From Natrialba magadii ATCC 43099 (lineage in GTDB: Archaea > Halobacteriota > Halobacteria > Halobacteriales > Natrialbaceae), in NCBI RefSeq assembly GCF_000025625.1, contig NC_013922.1, positions 1,240,001-1,304,000 of the forward strand: a DNA stretch of 64,000 nucleotides, written 5' to 3'. Below the pieces are notes generated by a model. The model was not told the origin of the DNA and did no database searches. It was given only the letters and a program-made list of their open reading frames with translations. The stretch's first letter is position 1. Each line of letters opens with the position of its first letter. The translations under genes were made by a program, and so were the position numbers. Shown one piece after another: positions 24,810-33,810 of the stretch.

Positions 24810-25389
24810 GCAACATCACGCGATCGCATCCAGTTCATTGTCCAGCGATCGAACCTGGTGGTTCGAAGACACGTCACACTCATACTGGTCCTAGTAGGGC
24901 GGACGGTGATACCAGTTCGGCCGTACTAGTTGGATACTCGAACAGTGGTTCGCCCTTCTCCCTTTGTTTCACACGTGAGGTGGGATGGTCCGGGATAGTC
25001 AGACATGGGATGGCATGGACTGGGATGGTCTGGCATGGACGGGGGTGGTCTGGCGTGGGCTGGGTTGCTGAGATGGAATGGGACAGGACGAAGTCCAAGA
25101 GTAAGACGCGAAACACCTAACATTGCTGGCGTTGAAGTGGCTGGTATATGACCGATTCCGTCGCGGTCGCAACCGCAATTGCAGTTGCAGTCGTGGTCCG
25201 TCAGTTCGATGGCCCGCGCGAGTCGGTGTTCGTAGGGGCCCCGTAGCCCCCCATCACCCACCCTGTTTCGACGGATGTATTGTCGGCGACCAGCATTCAC
25301 CGAGCAACGACCGGTATCACCATGGATTACAGTCACTGCCGTACCACCCTGACGACGCATCGACGACGCCCGATTCGGGCGGTGAGAGC
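24810..25389. other. 580-nt gap before valS with degenerate G-rich repeats
   Basis: No gene is supported. Bases about 24980-25090 contain imperfect copies of a 20-nt motif (TGGGATGGTCTGGCATGGAC) and shorter GGGATGG units. Bases about 25155-25195 hold a hexamer-like run (GTCGCGGTCGCAACCGCAATTG...). The valS reading frame stays open back to 25123, but its upstream part encodes no aminoacyl-tRNA synthetase sequence. Confidence 0.6.
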
Positions 25390-28080
25390 ATGAGCATGGA
25401 CGACCCAGCACAGGCCGACGAGACGGCTCACCACGAGCCCACACTCGAGAGCGGCTACGATCCCGAAACCGTCGAGTCCCACTGGCAGGACCGATGGGTC
25501 GACGAGGAAATCTACGCCTACGAGAGCGACCCGAAGCGAGACCCGAACACGGTCTACGCCATCGACACGCCGCCGCCGACGGTGTCGGGCAGTCTGCACA
25601 TGGGCCACCTCTACGGCTCGACGCTGCAGGATTTCGCCGCCCGATTCCAGCGAATGACAGACGGCGAGGTGCTGTTCCCGTTCGGCTACGACGACAACGG
25701 GATCGCCTCCGAGCGCCTGACCGAGACAGAACTCGACATTCGCCACCAGGACTACGAGCGCCGCGAGTTCCAGGAACTCTGTCGCGAGGTCTGTACGGAG
25801 TACGAGGCCGAGTTTACCGAGAAGATGCAGGATCTCGGAACCTCGATCGACTGGTCGAACACCTACAAGACGATCGAGCCCCGCGTCCAGCGCATCTCGC
25901 AACTCTCCTTCCTCGACCTCTACGAGAAGGGCCGAGAGTACCGCAAGAAGGCACCCGCGATCTGGTGTCCAGAGTGTGAGACCGCAATTTCGCAGGTCGA
26001 GATGGAAGACGACGAGCGCGGCTCGCACTTTAACGATATCGCGTTCGAACTAGCTTCCGACGGCACGGACCGTGAGGAGTTCGTCATCTCGACGACCCGA
26101 CCGGAACTCATCCCGGCCTGTGTCTCCGTCTTCGTCCACCCCGACGACGAGGAAAATCGGGATCTGGTCGGCGAGACAGCAAAAATCCCGATCTTCGGCC
26201 ACGAGGTGCCGATCATCGCCGACGAGCGCGTCGACATGGAGAAAGGCAGCGGCGTCGTCATGTGCTGTACGTTCGGCGACCAGAACGACATCGAGTGGTA
26301 CCAGGCCCACGACCTGCCGCTTCGCGTCGCCATCGACGAGTCCGCGACGATGACTGATCTCGCCGGCGACTACGAGGGCCTCTCGACGGAAGAAGCACGC
26401 GAGGCCATCGTCGAGGATCTGGACGACGAGGGCTCCCTCCGGGACCGCTGGGAGATCACCCACGCCGTCGGTGTCCACGAGCGCTGTGACACCCCCGTCG
26501 AGTACCGCGTCTCCAAGCAGTGGTACGTCGAGATCCTCGATCACAAAGAGGAGTACCTCGAGGCCGGCCAGGAGATGGACTGGTACCCCGAAAAGATGTT
26601 CACCCGCTACAAGCACTGGATCGAGGGCCTGGAGTGGGACTGGCTCATCTCGCGCCAGCGCGACTCGGGGATTCCGTTCCCGGTCTGGTACTGCGAGGAC
26701 TGCGACCATCCGATCATGGCCGAGAAAGAGGACCTGCCGGTCGACCCCCTCTCGGACGAGCCGCCAGTCGACGCCTGTCCAGAGTGTGGCCACGACGAGT
26801 TCGACCCCGAAGAGGACGTCTTCGACACGTGGGCGACCTCCTCACTGACGCCACTCATCAACGCCGGCTGGGACTGGGACGAAGAGAGCGAGGAGTTCGC
26901 GATGGACAAGCCAGAACTGTACCCGTTCGATCTGCGCCCACAGGGCCACGACATCATCTCGTTCTGGCTGTTCCACACCGTCGTCAAGTGCTACGAACAC
27001 ACCGGCGAGGTGCCCTTCGACGCGACGATGATCAACGGCCACGTCCTGGACGAGAACCGCGAGAAGATGTCCAAGTCCAAGGGCAACATCGTCGCTCCCG
27101 ACGAGGTGCTCGCTGAGTACCCAGTCGATGCCGTTCGCTTCTGGGCCGCAAGCGCCGCCGTCGGCGACGACTTCCCGTACCAGGAGAAGGATCTCCGAGC
27201 CGGCGAAAAACTCCTGCGTAAACTCTGGAACGCCTCGAAGCTCGTCGACACCCTCGCTCCCGCAGACCCCGAGGAGCCGGACGAACTCGAGCCCATCGAC
27301 CGCTGGCTGCTCGCCGAACTCGACGACGCCGTCGCAGAACTCACCACGCAGTTCGAAGAATACGAGTTCGCCAAGGCCCGCGACCGCCTGCGAACGTTCT
27401 TCTGGAACACCTTCTGTGACGACTACCTCGAAATCGCGAAGGGCCGCGAGGACAACCCCTCGACGCAGTACGCGCTGCGGACAGCACACCGGACCTTCCT
27501 CGAGTTGTGGGCACCGTTCCTCCCGCACGTCACGGAGGAAATCTGGCAGGCAGTGTATGCAGACAGCAACGCTTCGCTCGGCGATGCAAGCATCCACACC
27601 CGCGACTGGCCCACCCCACAGGGCTACGAGGCCGACCTCGCAGCCGGCGAAACCGCACTCGAGGTCATCGGCGCGCTCCGACGCTACAAGAGCGAGAACC
27701 AGCTCCCGCTCAACGCCGATCTCGAGTCGGTCGCCGTCTACGGTCCGATCGAGGGCTTCGAGGACGCCATCCAGAACGTGATGCACGTCCAGGAGCTCAC
27801 CGTGCTCGAGTCAGAGCCGGAGGTCACCACCGAAATCACCTCGATCGACCTCGACTACTCCACGCTCGGGCCGAAATTCGGCTCCAAAGTCGGCGATATC
27901 GACGCCGGCATCGAGAGCGGCGAGTACGAGATCGAGGCGGACGACGACGGCACCGCAACCGCGCTTCACGTCGCCGACGAGGAACTCGAGTCCGACCTGT
28001 TCGAGATCGAACGCGAGCGCACCTACTCCGGCGAGGGTGAGATGATCGAGACGGAGTCGGCTGTGGTCGTACTCGAGTAG
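25390..28080 (+). CDS. valS: valyl-tRNA synthetase
   Basis: An 896-residue class I synthetase that charges tRNA(Val). The HIGH-type motif is TPPPTVSGSLHMGHLYGSTLQDF near residue 60 and the KMSKS loop is DENREKMSKSKGNIVAPDEV. Between them lie the editing (CP1) domain and zinc-knuckle-like Cys pairs (IWCPECETA; CEDCDHPI; CPECGHDEFD). The anticodon-binding domain follows (LWAPFLPHVTEEIW). The start at MSMDDPAQ (25390) gives a normal length; an upstream extension of 89 codons is in frame but unlike the family. A T-rich stretch directly follows the stop. Confidence 0.97.
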   Translation: MSMDDPAQADETAHHEPTLESGYDPETVESHWQDRWVDEEIYAYESDPKRDPNTVYAIDTPPPTVSGSLHMGHLYGSTLQDFAARFQRMTDGEVLFPFGYDDNGIASERLTETELDIRHQDYERREFQELCREVCTEYEAEFTEKMQDLGTSIDWSNTYKTIEPRVQRISQLSFLDLYEKGREYRKKAPAIWCPECETAISQVEMEDDERGSHFNDIAFELASDGTDREEFVISTTRPELIPACVSVFVHPDDEENRDLVGETAKIPIFGHEVPIIADERVDMEKGSGVVMCCTFGDQNDIEWYQAHDLPLRVAIDESATMTDLAGDYEGLSTEEAREAIVEDLDDEGSLRDRWEITHAVGVHERCDTPVEYRVSKQWYVEILDHKEEYLEAGQEMDWYPEKMFTRYKHWIEGLEWDWLISRQRDSGIPFPVWYCEDCDHPIMAEKEDLPVDPLSDEPPVDACPECGHDEFDPEEDVFDTWATSSLTPLINAGWDWDEESEEFAMDKPELYPFDLRPQGHDIISFWLFHTVVKCYEHTGEVPFDATMINGHVLDENREKMSKSKGNIVAPDEVLAEYPVDAVRFWAASAAVGDDFPYQEKDLRAGEKLLRKLWNASKLVDTLAPADPEEPDELEPIDRWLLAELDDAVAELTTQFEEYEFAKARDRLRTFFWNTFCDDYLEIAKGREDNPSTQYALRTAHRTFLELWAPFLPHVTEEIWQAVYADSNASLGDASIHTRDWPTPQGYEADLAAGETALEVIGALRRYKSENQLPLNADLESVAVYGPIEGFEDAIQNVMHVQELTVLESEPEVTTEITSIDLDYSTLGPKFGSKVGDIDAGIESGEYEIEADDDGTATALHVADEELESDLFEIERERTYSGEGEMIETESAVVVLE

Positions 28081-28120
28081 GTTTTGTCGTCCGTCTTGTC
28101 TCGGTTTCCGTTTTCTGCGT
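28081..28120 (+). terminator. pyrimidine-rich putative terminator after valS
   Basis: GTTTTGTCGTCC...CTCGGTTTCCGTTTTCTG directly follows the valS stop codon. Repeated short T-runs are the usual archaeal termination signal. Confidence 0.45.
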
Positions 28121-28159
28121 GGCGCTTTCCGTCCGCCAGAGTGTTCGCGCAGGACGTGT

Positions 28160-28219
28160 TTGCAGCAACGCAGATCTGTTAGTTGATCGTTGCAGCAACG
28201 CAGGTCCGTTAGTTGATCG
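28160..28219. repeat. 30-bp tandem duplication spanning a stop codon
   Basis: Copies at 28160-28189 and 28190-28219 share TTGCAGCAACGCAG and CGTTAGTTGATCG-like parts with about three differences. The second copy includes the stop codon and last codons of the Tat-exported protein gene (stop at 28209), so the first copy is a duplicated 3' end. Confidence 0.8.
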
Positions 28220-29258
28220 CCAGGTCCTCCCGCCAGATCGCCGTAGCGATGACGCGATCGCCGTCGATCTCGAGCGAACGGTCCTCACCTGAAGCGCCGA
28301 GCACTGCCTCGAGGGCAGCCTCGTCCGGATCGTCGATCACCGCCGCGAAGTCGCCGGTAGCCGTCTCCTCGTCCTCGACGGTGAACGAGGAACTGATCCC
28401 CTCTGCACCCTCGAGTTCGTCGTACTCGAAATCAATGTCGACGAGCCCGTCGGTCGGGTCACCGTACTGTCCAACGGCGACGTCGACACCGCCGTTATTG
28501 TTACCGTCGGCCTCCTGTTCGAGCAGCCACGCGAGCGTCTCAGAGTCGTCCGTCGCACGTTCAGTCTCGCCGTCAGCGGCCTGGATCGCGCTCTCGAGTG
28601 CGGTCAATGGATCGTCGGCCGCCGGAACCGCTTCGGCAACCAGGATCGCATCTGTCCCGACGGCAACCGCCACGTCAGCCTCGGGATCGACCGGCGTGTA
28701 GATGTCGTACGCACCGATCTCGTCCGTTCGCTCGAGTTGCTGGAGGAACTCGGCGTCCGCCTCGGCGGTGACTTGGGCGTCGATTTCGTCGGGGTCGATT
28801 TCGCCGGTCGCGACGAACACACGGTCGGTCAACAGCAGGTCCTCGACGGTCGAGTCGAACGTTTCGGCCTCGAGAATCCGTCCGAGCCTGTACTGGGCAA
28901 GATCCAGCGCGACGTAGAAGTACGCCGAGAGCAGCGCCTCCGAGAGAGGTGCGACCATCGGATCTGCTTCGAACTCCGGTGGTACTTCCTCCGCTGGCTC
29001 GGTCACCTCTCCCTCGAGTTCCGCCTGGATCTCGTCGCCGACGGCCGTCCAGTCGACGAAGACGAACTCGAGGGCGTCGTCCTCGAGGGTGAGCCATCGA
29101 CTGTACTCCGGGTAGGCGTCTGTGTCGTCTTCGTTGTCGGTCTCGTCTTCCTGTGCTGCCGCGTCGGCTGCCAGCCAGTCCGCGGGTCCGACGGCGGCAG
29201 TCGTTGCGAGTCCGATCGCCCCCGTGAACTCGAGAACGGTCCGTCGGTTCGGTGTCAT
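28209..29258 (-). CDS. Tat-exported haloarchaeal protein of unknown function
   Basis: A 349-residue protein starting MTPNRRTVLEFTGAIGLATTAAVG, a twin-arginine signal with cleavage likely near ADAAAQEDE. The mature part is strongly acidic. It contains regularly spaced segments (WLTLEDDALEFVFVDWTAVGDEI, LLSAYFYVALDLAQYRLGRIL, AVAVGTDAILVAEAVPAADDPLTALESAIQAA) that suggest two related alpha-beta modules. I recognise no enzymatic motif. Start 29258 is chosen because it puts the twin Arg at positions 5-6. It is monocistronic, with the divergent valS region on one side and the ABC operon on the other. Confidence 0.75.
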   Translation of the reverse strand: MTPNRRTVLEFTGAIGLATTAAVGPADWLAADAAAQEDETDNEDDTDAYPEYSRWLTLEDDALEFVFVDWTAVGDEIQAELEGEVTEPAEEVPPEFEADPMVAPLSEALLSAYFYVALDLAQYRLGRILEAETFDSTVEDLLLTDRVFVATGEIDPDEIDAQVTAEADAEFLQQLERTDEIGAYDIYTPVDPEADVAVAVGTDAILVAEAVPAADDPLTALESAIQAADGETERATDDSETLAWLLEQEADGNNNGGVDVAVGQYGDPTDGLVDIDFEYDELEGAEGISSSFTVEDEETATGDFAAVIDDPDEAALEAVLGASGEDRSLEIDGDRVIATAIWREDLAIN

Positions 29259-29352
29259 AACAGTGTGCCACATCGCCAACTACGATATAGTCGGGGCCTT
29301 CCTTCGTCGCGAACTGATGGTTAGCTGCGTGTTGAATTGTGGCCACGCCGGG

Positions 29353-30210
29353 TCAGATATCTCGTCGCGTAAAGAGCAGTAACGAAAGGCCGACCAACAC
29401 GAGAAAGCCCACGAGGAGAACGGCGGCGTCACCGAACGCGTACTCCTCGCGGACGAGGATTGCCGTTTCGTCGTAGTACCGGCTCGGGGTCACCGCACCG
29501 ATCCACTCGAAATCCGGGTCCAGTCCGGAGACCGCGTCGACCAGCCAGAGGACGAACACGAGCGTCAGTGCCGCCGCCCTGGCGGTTCTCGGACGGTCGA
29601 CAACCGTGGAGAGCACAAATCCGATGCCGGCACAGACCAGCAGATACGGAATCGAGAGCAGGTGTACCATCGTGAGGGCAACAGGGTTGAACGATTCGCC
29701 GATGATGAGCGCACCGACGTAGACGATGGTTGCTACCCCGACGTTCAACACGACGAGCGGGACCCACAGCGCCGCGATTTTCTGGAGGACGACCGACTCG
29801 CGTGAGACCGGATTTGAAAGGGTGAGATCCATCTTCCGGTCGTCGATGTCGGCCGCGATCAGTCCTGCACCGACGTACGCGAAATAGATGCCGACGAGGA
29901 TCACCCAGAAAAACGAGTAGATTTCGGCGGCGATGAACCCCTCAATCGTGTGCAGCGCTTCGATCCCGAAGAGGTCGAAGAAAAATGCCGGGAACGCCTG
30001 CTCGAGCGCTTCCATCTCTTCGGAGAGACTGGGGAACATCGAAAAGTACAGCGCTGACAGGAGGCCGAATACCACGACGAGGACGACCGAGGCCCGGACG
30101 CGCTTTCCCGACTCGACGCGGAGGATGGCCGTGGAACTATCGGTTCCATTCGTTGCTGGAGGGCCATCAGCAGCAGCCGTCGTGGTATCGCTGCCCGTAT
30201 CCCCCGCCAT
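29353..30210 (-). CDS. ABC-2 type transporter permease (second copy)
   Basis: A 285-residue permease with six hydrophobic helices and an N-terminal polar segment of about 30 residues. Family features are the cytoplasmic loop KMDLTLSNPVSRESVVLQKIAALWVPLVVLN after helix two and the C-terminal FTRRDI. The start at 30210 shares one base with the stop of the upstream permease (TGATG), showing tight coupling. It is a clear paralogue of that gene, so the transporter probably has two different membrane subunits. Substrate unknown. Confidence 0.85.
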   Translation of the reverse strand: MAGDTGSDTTTAAADGPPATNGTDSSTAILRVESGKRVRASVVLVVVFGLLSALYFSMFPSLSEEMEALEQAFPAFFFDLFGIEALHTIEGFIAAEIYSFFWVILVGIYFAYVGAGLIAADIDDRKMDLTLSNPVSRESVVLQKIAALWVPLVVLNVGVATIVYVGALIIGESFNPVALTMVHLLSIPYLLVCAGIGFVLSTVVDRPRTARAAALTLVFVLWLVDAVSGLDPDFEWIGAVTPSRYYDETAILVREEYAFGDAAVLLVGFLVLVGLSLLLFTRRDI

Positions 30211-30992
30211 CAGATATCCCTCCGAACGAAGACGACGGTGGCAATCGCAAGTAACGCGAAAAACGCCACCAGGAGGACCCCAGCGTCGGCAAACGCGTAT
30301 TCCTGATGAACCAGAACATCTCCCGGATCGAAGTACCGACTCGGCGCGATCGCACCGACCCACTCGAAATCCGGGTCCATATGAGAGAGTCCGTCGACCA
30401 GCCAGAGGACGAATACGAGCCCTAGCGCGGTAGCCTGGGCGCTCTCGACACGCTCGAGAACGACTGAGAGAACGATGCCGATCCCGGCACAGACTAGCAG
30501 GTAGGGGACGGTGAACAGATGCGCGATCACGAGCGTGACGGGATCGAGCGTCTCGCCGATAAGCAGGAGTCCGACGTAGAGGACCGCGAACAGACCAACG
30601 TTCAGTGCGACCAGCGGTACCCACAGTGCGGCAACCTTCTGGAGGACGACCGACTCGCGTGAGACCGGCGTCGAGAGGAGGAGATCCATCCGGCGTGTTC
30701 GGATGTCGTCGACGATCATCCCGGCGCTGACGTACGCGAAGTAGATACCGGCGAACAGCAGCCAGATGATGGAGAAGATATAGCCGCCAACGAACCCCTC
30801 GATCGTGTGAATCTCCTCGATACCCAGCAGTCCGAGCAGGACCGGCGGAAACGCCTCCTCGATGAGTTCAGCTTCTTCCGCAAAGCCGGGGAAGACGGCG
30901 AGTACGAACGCGAGTACCAGCCCCAATAGGCCGGTCAGAACGAGCGAACTGCGGACCAGCTGTCTCGACTCGGCACGCAGAACGGCTGTCAT
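30210..30992 (-). CDS. ABC-2 type transporter permease (first copy)
   Basis: A 260-residue membrane protein with six helices: LVLTGLLGLVLAFVLAVFPGF, IWLLFAGIYFAYVSAGMI and four more. It carries the loop RMDLLLSTPVSRESVVLQKVAALWVPLVALN and ends FVRRDI, as its paralogue does. It overlaps the ATPase gene by 4 nt and the second permease by 1 nt. Together they form an ATPase-permease-permease exporter operon resembling NatAB or bacteriocin/antibiotic exporters. Confidence 0.87.
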   Translation of the reverse strand: MTAVLRAESRQLVRSSLVLTGLLGLVLAFVLAVFPGFAEEAELIEEAFPPVLLGLLGIEEIHTIEGFVGGYIFSIIWLLFAGIYFAYVSAGMIVDDIRTRRMDLLLSTPVSRESVVLQKVAALWVPLVALNVGLFAVLYVGLLLIGETLDPVTLVIAHLFTVPYLLVCAGIGIVLSVVLERVESAQATALGLVFVLWLVDGLSHMDPDFEWVGAIAPSRYFDPGDVLVHQEYAFADAGVLLVAFFALLAIATVVFVRRDI

Positions 30993-31930
30993 CCTCCCTC
31001 CGGCTGCGCACTGCCCCCGTAGTAGTGTTTGAAAATCTCGTCGAGTTGTGGATCGGTGATCTCGACGTTAGCGATGTCGAACTCCCCCAGGTGATCGATG
31101 AGCGCGTTGTACTCACCAGTGTACGTAAACTGCACTGCGCTGTCGACGATATCGAGGTCGATCATATCGTCCGTCACGAACCGCGTCTCGTCGACCGGCT
31201 CCGCGAGGTGGACCCACACGCGTTTGCCGCTGCGTTCCAGGAGCGTGTCGATGTCCTCGAGAGCGACCAATCCGCCCTCCCGAATGATCCCGACGCGATC
31301 GCAGACGCGCTGGACTTCGCTCAGCACGTGCGACGAGAAGAAGATCGTTTTCCCTGCGTCGCGTTCTTTCTCGAGAAACGCGTGCATTCGATCCTGTTTG
31401 AGCGGGTCGAGTCCCGACGTCGGCTCGTCGAGAATCGCGAGATCCGGATCGTGCATGAACGCCTGAACGATGCCAAGCATCCGTTTGTTCCCGTGCGAGT
31501 AGGTTTCGACCGGCTTCTCGAGTGGCGGATGGAACAGCTCCAGGAGTTCGTCCCGTCGTTCGTCCCCGCGCATCCGGGCGAAATAATCGAGGACCTGACG
31601 ACCGGTCAATCGCTCTTCGAATCCGAGCGTGTCCGGGAGGTACCCGATGTTGGCTTTCACCTCGGTGAGCGCCCGCCGATTACGGATGTCCGCACCGAGC
31701 ACTTCAGCGGTTCCCGAAGTCGGTTTGATGAGTCCAAGTAACAGCCGGATGGTCGTCGTCTTGCCCGCTCCGTTCGGGCCGAGATAGCCGAATATCTCGC
31801 CGGGTTCGACGGTAAAGCTGACCGCGTCGTTAGCCATGACCTCGCCGTATCGTTTGGTGAGATTGTCCAACCTGATCGTTGCTGCATCGTGATCTGGATC
31901 GGTCTCACGTGTCTCGGTTTGCGTCGACAT
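30989..31930 (-). CDS. ABC transporter ATP-binding protein
   Basis: A 313-residue ATPase. Walker A is GYLGPNGAGKTTTIRLLLGL, the Q-loop region IGYLPDTLGFEERLTGRQVLDYF, the signature YSHGNKRMLGIVQAF (a variant of LSGGQ, as in several ABC-2 exporters), and Walker B LAILDEPTSGLDPLKQ, followed by the H-loop FFSSHVLSEVQ. The C-terminal about 90 residues (GLVALEDIDTLL onward) form the regulatory extension typical of CcmA/NatA-type subunits. It is the first gene of the three-gene operon. Confidence 0.94.
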   Translation of the reverse strand: MSTQTETRETDPDHDAATIRLDNLTKRYGEVMANDAVSFTVEPGEIFGYLGPNGAGKTTTIRLLLGLIKPTSGTAEVLGADIRNRRALTEVKANIGYLPDTLGFEERLTGRQVLDYFARMRGDERRDELLELFHPPLEKPVETYSHGNKRMLGIVQAFMHDPDLAILDEPTSGLDPLKQDRMHAFLEKERDAGKTIFFSSHVLSEVQRVCDRVGIIREGGLVALEDIDTLLERSGKRVWVHLAEPVDETRFVTDDMIDLDIVDSAVQFTYTGEYNALIDHLGEFDIANVEITDPQLDEIFKHYYGGSAQPEGG

Positions 31931-32231
31931 GAGTACTCCTCTCGTGGCTCCACGCGGTTGCTACCGCGACGTACTGCGCTGCGCTACGTTACTCGACACC
32001 GCCACAGAATATAAACATCTGTCTTACCTCTCACACAATTTCTCGACGTGATTGATGTTTTGAAGCTGTCATATCTCTCCGTTCTCGTCGGAACGAATGT
32101 CGGTGATAAGTGACTGTGTGTTGTGGAAACATCTGTCAAAACATCGTGCTGGTCAAACTACCGTCCATCACCTATTCGGTTTGGAACAAGAGAACGGGAA
32201 GGAAAACGACCAAACGGAGCGACAAAACGGG
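31931..32231. other. intergenic region upstream of the ABC operon
   Basis: No gene is supported. On the minus strand GTTTATATT at about 32008-32016 is a good TATA-box candidate about 80 nt before the ATPase start. The remaining sequence up to the DUF1405 stop is A/T-rich without clear structure. Confidence 0.5.
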
Positions 32232-32963
32232 TTACGAATCAGAGTCAGCACCAGCAGTCGCCCCAGTCTGTTGCGTGTCGCTCTCGAGTACCGCTTCGCA
32301 CTTCTTTACCCGAATCGAGAGCGCGAGAAACAGCGCGAGCAGCGTAAACGTCACTTCGCCGGCAGCGATGACGCCGAGCGCGTCGGCCTGCAGGAACATC
32401 GGTTCGTCGCGCGCGACAGGAATCGCGGTGTGGTGGGGCTCGCCGACGATTGGGATAAAGTAGTCGACGATCAGATTACTCGTATACCAGACGAACGCGA
32501 CGGCAACACCCCAGACAGGGAAGTCGGTGATTCGGTAGAGAACGAGCGCCTGGACAACCATCCCGAGGTGGCTCCAGAAGAGGAACTGGAACATCAGCGG
32601 GTGGAGATACGAGTACGAGTCGTAGAACACGAGCAAGGTGTACGGCGTCCAGAGCCCAAGGATGATGTTTCCGAAGAACGCGAGCGCGGTCAGCCACGGC
32701 AGTTCGTGGCCAAGTTTCCAGGCAGCAATGGCCAGCGCGATGAACAGCGTCGCCATCGGACTGTCCGGCACCCAGGGCCACATTACGGCCGGCGTCTGGG
32801 CGAACTGTCCCGAGTAGTACCAGAAGCCAAAGACTGTCCCGAGAAGGTTGATTGTCACGACGAGCCAGGCGAATCTGAGCCCGAGGTTCTCGAGTACCCG
32901 CGGGACAGGAGCGAGGTATCGCGGGAGTGGGGTACGAGTCGGCAATCCGGTCGACGATGTCAT
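32232..32963 (-). CDS. DUF1405 family membrane protein
   Basis: A 243-residue protein with about six helices. It matches DUF1405 (Bacillus YpjA-like) in its hallmark segments: LGTVFGFWYYSGQFAQTPAVMWPWVPDSPMATLFIALA, then LGLWTPYTLL and WSHLGMVVQALVLY. Function of the family is unknown. The C-terminal about 20 residues are polar. Start 32963 is preferred over 33029, because the extra residues have no family counterpart and overlap the divergent upstream region. Confidence 0.85.
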   Translation of the reverse strand: MTSSTGLPTRTPLPRYLAPVPRVLENLGLRFAWLVVTINLLGTVFGFWYYSGQFAQTPAVMWPWVPDSPMATLFIALAIAAWKLGHELPWLTALAFFGNIILGLWTPYTLLVFYDSYSYLHPLMFQFLFWSHLGMVVQALVLYRITDFPVWGVAVAFVWYTSNLIVDYFIPIVGEPHHTAIPVARDEPMFLQADALGVIAAGEVTFTLLALFLALSIRVKKCEAVLESDTQQTGATAGADSDS

Positions 32964-33033
32964 CAGTTCGTCTACTGGTTGGCCGGAGAACGCAAAATGG
33001 TAGCGGTATCGTCGAACGAGCGTCGTCACTACG

Positions 33034-33718
33034 TTGGATGGTGAAGTGGTGCTCGAAAACCGTCATCCAGGGTGGGGTCTCTGGTGGAAGCTGTTGGCAA
33101 TTGCCGGATTCTTCTTCCTGTTTATAGTAACAACTGCAACTAGTTACACACTGATCGCACAGCCCACTCACGGGTCACGTTGTTCCCCGCTCGCTGTGTC
33201 GCGGTTCTCACTCACTTCGTTCGCTCGCGGGTCACGTTGTTCCCCGCTCGCGGTCCGCGGTTCTCACTCACTTCGTTCGTTCCGAACCGCGCTCGCTCCG
33301 AACCGCGCTCGCTCCGAACCGCGCTCGTCGTGCGATCAGGTGTGCATTGACTTGCAGTGGCTACTATAGTTTGAGTGCAGGACTGGACGGAATTCTGGGT
33401 GGGTTGCTGGTCGCCGGTGCAATCGTCGGATACGTTGCATTTGCACGTTCTAAATCACGGTACATCGTCACCGATGAACGTGTAAAGATGGACATTGGGT
33501 TCATAAACGGCGCATCGCGCGAATATCGGATCTCCGACGTGCAGGGGATCGACACGTCCCAGAGCCTCATCGGGAAGCTCTTTTCCATTGGGGATATAGC
33601 CGTTCGAACCGCTGATGGCACCGAAATCCCGTGGCGAGGCGTCCCCGATCACGAACAAGTAGCACACACCATTCGAGAGCACCAACGCAAGTACGACCAG
33701 ACGATGGATCGAAAGTAA
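33034..33718 (+). pseudogene. PH-domain (bPH2-like) membrane protein gene interrupted by repeat DNA
   Basis: Two halves of one likely gene in different frames. The 5' part (33034 to about 33145) encodes MDGEVVLENRHPGWGLWWKLLAIAGFFFLFIV, the usual start and first helix of bPH2 proteins. The 3' part (about 33372-33718) encodes a second helix and the PH domain (SRYIVTDERVKMDIGFINGASREYRISDVQGIDTSQSLIGKLFSIGDIAVRTADG). Between them, about 33150-33365 is direct-repeat DNA with no homology to the family. It shifts the frame and brings a stop at 33367. The 3' part alone could still be translated from a TTG at 33347, but without the first helix. Confidence 0.72.
33150..33365. repeat. repeat-rich insertion in the PH-domain gene
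   Basis: A 57-bp unit (GGGTCACGTTGTTCCCCGC ... CTCACTCACTTCGTTCG) occurs at about 33172 and 33229. It is followed by three copies of a 16-bp unit (CCGAACCGCGCTCGCT). Similar CACTCACTTCGTTCGCTC-type words are widespread between haloarchaeal genes. No transposase is present. Confidence 0.8.
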
Positions 33719-33810
33719 ATCCGTCTCTCATTTCGTTCTGTTTGTTTCGCGTCATGCCGGAATCAGAACCAACAGATACGTGTAAGTGCCGTGGGTGAAA
33801 ACGCCACACC

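Noticed and set aside
24980-25090. CRISPR-like or tRNA-like structure upstream of valS
   Set aside because: The G-rich units are degenerate and contiguous without spacers, and no cloverleaf with acceptor, anticodon and T arms can be drawn. A leader RNA controlling valS is also unsupported.
25123-25389. N-terminal extension of valyl-tRNA synthetase
   Set aside because: The in-frame sequence is Arg/Cys/Pro-rich and unlike the family, and the start at 25390 gives the normal length.
32097-33044. 315-residue plus-strand frame opposite the DUF1405 gene
   Set aside because: It is antisense to a clear membrane-protein family and is rich in Arg/Glu from reverse-strand Leu/Phe codons.
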